NCBI GenBank assembly: GCA_937950105.1
Contig: CALFEM010000237.1
Span: forward strand, 1 to 7,564
DNA from: an uncultured Alphaproteobacteria bacterium
GTDB lineage: Bacteria; Pseudomonadota; Alphaproteobacteria; Rhizobiales; Hyphomicrobiaceae
Length of the DNA stretch: 7,564 nucleotides
Direction of reading: 5' to 3'
Positions 5,086-7,564 of the stretch are shown here, in pieces; position 1 is the stretch's first letter; the number at the start of each line of letters is the position of its first letter. Made by a program: the position numbers and the translations under genes. A model generated the notes under the pieces. That model worked only from the letters and a program-made list of their open reading frames with translations. It had not been told where the DNA came from and ran no database searches.

Positions 5086-5271
5086 ATGATGCGGAAAATT
5101 CAGACGAGCAGCGCCTATTCCCGGCGTATCCAAACCTCGCGTCGCGAGATCGCGATCGCGGTGTCGCTGACGCTTGCGGCGATCGTGCTGACCATCGCTG
5201 CGATCTGGTCCGGCAGCCGCGACGATGTCGTGGAAACCGCTGACCCGACAGCGGTGGAGCGCACCAACTGA
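5086..5271 (+). CDS. Small single-helix membrane protein, 61 residues, function unknown
   Basis: The product has a basic N-terminal arm (residues 1-20, with IQTS repeated at 5-8 and 15-18 before arginines), one strong transmembrane segment at about 22-41 (IAIAVSLTLAAIVLTIAAIW), and a short acidic tail (DDVVETAD). The positive-inside rule places the N-terminus in the cytoplasm and the tail in the periplasm. Tandem ATGs at 5086 and 5089 are both possible. AGG at 5078-5080 is 5 or 8 bases away. It could instead be a weakly cleaved secretory signal with a short tail. I do not recognise a family, and its reality rests on the well-formed helix and charge layout. It ends 42 bases before the convergent pabBC gene. 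Confidence 0.55.
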   Translation: MMRKIQTSSAYSRRIQTSRREIAIAVSLTLAAIVLTIAAIWSGSRDDVVETADPTAVERTN

Positions 5272-5299
5272 GGCGGCTGCGAGACCGACTATGACGACT

Positions 5300-5328
5300 C
5301 CGGGTGAGGCGGCTCAGCGCTCGCCCGG
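5300..5328. terminator. Possible bidirectional terminator-like hairpin at the convergent junction
   Basis: CCGGGTGAG (5300-5308) pairs with CTCGCCCGG (5320-5328) with one G-T wobble, around an 11-base loop. It spans the stop of the minus-strand pabBC gene (5314-5316) and lies 28 bases after the plus-strand stop at 5271. Neither strand has a T-tract, so if it ends transcription it is probably with help. The position between convergent genes is the main support. Confidence 0.35.
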
Positions 5329-7191
5329 GTGGATCAGCGGCGCCGCAGGCACGAGCCCCCGTACTGAATTGCCGAGATACACGCCGCCCTTCTCGAGATC
5401 GTCGAGTGTCAGCGGCGCCTCTACGGCACGGCCCGAGGCGAGCAACTCCGCACGCAGCGTCCCGGGCAACAGTCCGGCCGTCAGCGGCGGCGTCAGCAGC
5501 CGACCGTCACGTTCCAGAAAAATCGTCGTGCGGCTTCCCTCGGCCAACTCGCCGCGCTCGTTCAGGTAGATCACCTCGTCGGCGCCGACCTCGTCGTGAA
5601 ACTTCTGCCACTCGCCGTCGTAGAGCTCCCGCCGCGTGGTCTTGTGGTAGAGCAGCGCGTCCGCCGAATTGAGCCGCGTCGGCGAGACGACGTAGCGCAT
5701 GATCGTGCCGGCCGGCTGCGCCGGCTGCGGCACCGCCGTCACCGTCACGCGTCCATCCTCGGCGAGCAAAAGCCGCACACGCAACCGCTCCTCGTCGCGC
5801 GCCGCAACCGCGCTTTCGAGCGCCGACCGCGCCGCACCCTCGTCATACGGAAAGCCGAAATACTCCGCCGACGACTTCAGCCGCTCGAGATGCCGCGCCA
5901 GCAGCACGAAGCCATCGCCGCCGCGCTCGAACAGAAGCGTCTCGATCAGCTCGAAGTTCTTCGGCGGATCGGTGAGGAATTTGAGCTTCAGCAGGCACTC
6001 GGCATATTCCTTGTGCCCTTCCGAGTCGTAGACGACACCGGAGCCGATGCCCATTTCGCCGCTGCCGTCGCGAAACACCGCCGGTGTGCGGATGGCGACG
6101 TTGAACAGCGAGCGGCCGTCCGGCGAGATATGGCCGATAGCGCCGCAGTAGACGCCGCGCGCTTCGCTCTCGTACTCGGCGATCAGCTCCATGGCGCGGA
6201 TCTTCGGCGCGCCGATCACCGAGCCCGGCGGGAAGATCGCCCGCAGCAGATCGACCAGCGAGATGTCCTCGCGCAGCGTCGCACGCACGCCGGATGTCAT
6301 CTGGTGCAAGGTGCGGAACGTCTCGACTGTGAACAGGTCCGTCACTTCGACGCTGCCGACTTCGGAGATGCGCCCGAGATCGTTGCGCATAAGGTCGACG
6401 ATCATCAGGTTCTCGGCACGCTGCTTGACGTCGGTCGCGAGAATGCGGCGCTGCTGCTCGTCGGCCTCGCGGCGTCCGGCGCGCGGCGCGGTGCCCTTCA
6501 TCGGCCGCGTCTCGATCACGCGGCCATGCTGTTCGATGAACAGCTCGGGCGACGCCGACAGGATCGTCACCTTGCCGGTATCGACGATGCCGCCGTAGGC
6601 GACGCGCTGGCGCTGGCGCATGTCGCGATAGAAGGCGAGCGGCGAGCCCGACAGCTTGAAGCGCGCCTTGAAGGTGAGGTTCAGCTGGTAGATGTCACCA
6701 GCGCGGATCTTTTCGATCACCTGGTCGAAGCGCTGGACGTAGTCCTCGCGGCTCCAGGCGTGCGTCACGTCGGTGAACGCATAGGTGTGGCTCAGCGTAT
6801 GCGCGTCGAGCCAGGCGGCAACCTCGCTGGTCGTCATCTCGGCCGGCGCCGCGTAGAGACCCATCCACAGCAACGGCACCTTGCGCGCCTCGGGCATCAG
6901 CGAAGCGAGCTTGGGCTCCAGCACATAACCGAGCTCGTAGGAGAAGAAACCCGCCGCGTGCAGGCCTTGCGCGAGCCCGGCCTCGATCCGCTGCAACGCA
7001 GCCGCCACTTCGTCCGGCCTTTCGGCGACGACGATTTCAGCGGGATCGCGAAAGAACAGCGAGCGCGTGCTCTTGCCGGAGACGTCGCGGCCGGCGCTGT
7101 TGTCGAGCAGCACGAAGGCTTCGGAAAGCGGGGTGTGGTCCGCACCGGACATCTCTGGCGCGGTTGTCGGCTTCTTGTCGGCCGTTGTCAT
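5314..7191 (-). CDS. pabB: PabB-PabC fusion: aminodeoxychorismate synthase component I plus aminodeoxychorismate lyase
   Basis: The enzyme makes p-aminobenzoate for folate. The PabB part turns chorismate and ammonia into 4-amino-4-deoxychorismate, and the PLP-dependent PabC part releases pyruvate to give p-aminobenzoate. In the 625 residues, the chorismate-binding domain (about 145-405) shows GDIYQLNLT (165-173), SASPELF (212-218), RPMKGT (229-234, with the active-site lysine K232), DLMRNDLGRI (266-275), PPGSVIGAPK (321-330) and GIGSGVVYDS (381-390), followed by the metal-binding E395 and E398. The N-terminal 140 residues are a short version of the component I N-domain. The PabC part (about 412-620, class IV aminotransferase fold) shows ARHLERL (432-438), catalytic K517 in YHKTTR, E551-G552-S553 and TAGLLPGTLR (571-580). 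The glutaminase PabA is not in the window. The ATG at 7191 overlaps the stop of the preceding gene (ATGA), which fixes the start and suggests translational coupling. The ribosome site is weak (AAAGAAAA). Confidence 0.95.
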   Translation of the reverse strand: MTTADKKPTTAPEMSGADHTPLSEAFVLLDNSAGRDVSGKSTRSLFFRDPAEIVVAERPDEVAAALQRIEAGLAQGLHAAGFFSYELGYVLEPKLASLMPEARKVPLLWMGLYAAPAEMTTSEVAAWLDAHTLSHTYAFTDVTHAWSREDYVQRFDQVIEKIRAGDIYQLNLTFKARFKLSGSPLAFYRDMRQRQRVAYGGIVDTGKVTILSASPELFIEQHGRVIETRPMKGTAPRAGRREADEQQRRILATDVKQRAENLMIVDLMRNDLGRISEVGSVEVTDLFTVETFRTLHQMTSGVRATLREDISLVDLLRAIFPPGSVIGAPKIRAMELIAEYESEARGVYCGAIGHISPDGRSLFNVAIRTPAVFRDGSGEMGIGSGVVYDSEGHKEYAECLLKLKFLTDPPKNFELIETLLFERGGDGFVLLARHLERLKSSAEYFGFPYDEGAARSALESAVAARDEERLRVRLLLAEDGRVTVTAVPQPAQPAGTIMRYVVSPTRLNSADALLYHKTTRRELYDGEWQKFHDEVGADEVIYLNERGELAEGSRTTIFLERDGRLLTPPLTAGLLPGTLRAELLASGRAVEAPLTLDDLEKGGVYLGNSVRGLVPAAPLIHPGER

Positions 7192-7564
7192 TTTTCTTTG
7201 TATCCCTCGAGGGCGAAGTAGGTGACGCGGCGCGGCTTGCCGGCGCCGGCCCGAAGCTCCACGGTGCGGATCTCGCGTACGGTCTCGAAGCGCCGCGTGA
7301 TGTGATCCGGCTTGGGCGAGAGGCTGACCAGCAGAACGGGGCCCTTGATCTCGCTCGTAAAGGGCCGGGTCAACTCGAAGTGGTCTTGCGGGACCGGCCC
7401 CTCGCGCCAGGCGAGTACGCGCCCCGGCTTATCCCGCATGTAGTACAGCAATTCCGCCGTAACAGATCTCTCGTCGGCGACGACGGCGGCATAGGGCGTG
7501 CCGGCACTCGCGCCCTTTGCATATTCGTCGGCCGTCGCCGCGCCGAGCGCACGCCAGCCGAGTG
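7188..7564 (-). CDS. C-terminal part of a GT39-type glycosyltransferase (partial)
   Basis: The frame runs from the contig end to the stop at 7188-7190 and gives 124 residues without a start, so the gene is cut at its 5' side. A TTG at 7449-7451 reads as an internal leucine of AELLYYMRD; starting there would drop 37 residues that fit the same protein (beginning LGWRALGAATADEYA). The segments VVADERSVTAELLYYMRDKPG and QDHFELTRPF, followed by GPVLLVSL, recall the periplasmic C-terminal region of GT39/ArnT-like polyprenyl-phosphate sugar transferases in alphaproteobacteria. These put a sugar from a lipid carrier onto an envelope acceptor. The membrane-spanning catalytic part would lie outside the window, so the assignment rests on the tail alone. 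The gene overlaps pabBC by 4 bases and is likely transcribed with it. Confidence 0.65.
   Translation of the reverse strand, partial: LGWRALGAATADEYAKGASAGTPYAAVVADERSVTAELLYYMRDKPGRVLAWREGPVPQDHFELTRPFTSEIKGPVLLVSLSPKPDHITRRFETVREIRTVELRAGAGKPRRVTYFALEGYKEK

Noticed and set aside
5596..7221. Plus-strand frame of 541 codons opposite pabBC.
   Set aside because: Its composition is rich in Arg, His and Gln with no motif, while the minus strand encodes a complete fusion enzyme.
1..7564. CRISPR array, insertion sequence, tRNA, defence island or biosynthetic cluster.
   Set aside because: I looked for spaced repeats, transposase motifs, cloverleaf folds and linked effector genes on both strands and saw none; the genes are ordinary chromosomal ones.

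Overview
The window is high-GC bacterial DNA, most likely from an alphaproteobacterium of the Rhizobiales/Hyphomicrobiales. The evidence is the GC-rich third codon positions, the family type of the L,D-transpeptidase, the fused PabB-PabC enzyme next to a GT39-type glycosyltransferase tail, and a small two-helix membrane protein of a style I associate with that order. The taxonomic call is an inference. Bases 1-46 are not biological: they are an Illumina TruSeq P7/index/read-2 adapter left at the contig edge, so real sequence starts at about base 47.

Layout. Plus strand, 186-5271: a TSUP/TauE-SafE membrane permease (186-1007); a 160-residue secreted cysteine-rich protein with three internal C-x-G-G repeats (1138-1620); a 367-base stretch with no convincing gene; a secreted YkuD-type L,D-transpeptidase (1988-2557) followed by a clear intrinsic terminator (2618-2653); a palindrome-rich promoter region (2654-2713); a small secreted beta-rich protein of unknown function (2781-3215); the DNA-alkylation repair regulator Ada (3325-4473); and two small membrane proteins of 58 and 61 residues (4662-4838 and 5086-5271). 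Minus strand, 7564-5314: the C-terminal tail of a probable GT39-family glycosyltransferase, cut by the contig end, overlaps by 4 bases (ATGA) with a 625-residue PabB-PabC fusion for p-aminobenzoate synthesis. The two strands converge at about 5272-5313.

How the genes relate. Most plus-strand genes have their own leader regions and look like independent units: a permease, envelope or cell-wall functions, and alkylation repair. The only clear translational coupling is GT39 tail to pabBC on the minus strand. I found no CRISPR array, insertion sequence, phage gene, tRNA or rRNA, and no defence or other novel multi-gene system. The items most worth a second look are the cysteine-rich secreted protein, the set of overlapping inverted repeats between ldt and the 2781 gene, the unannotated small proteins, and the adapter contamination, which creates false protein N-termini.
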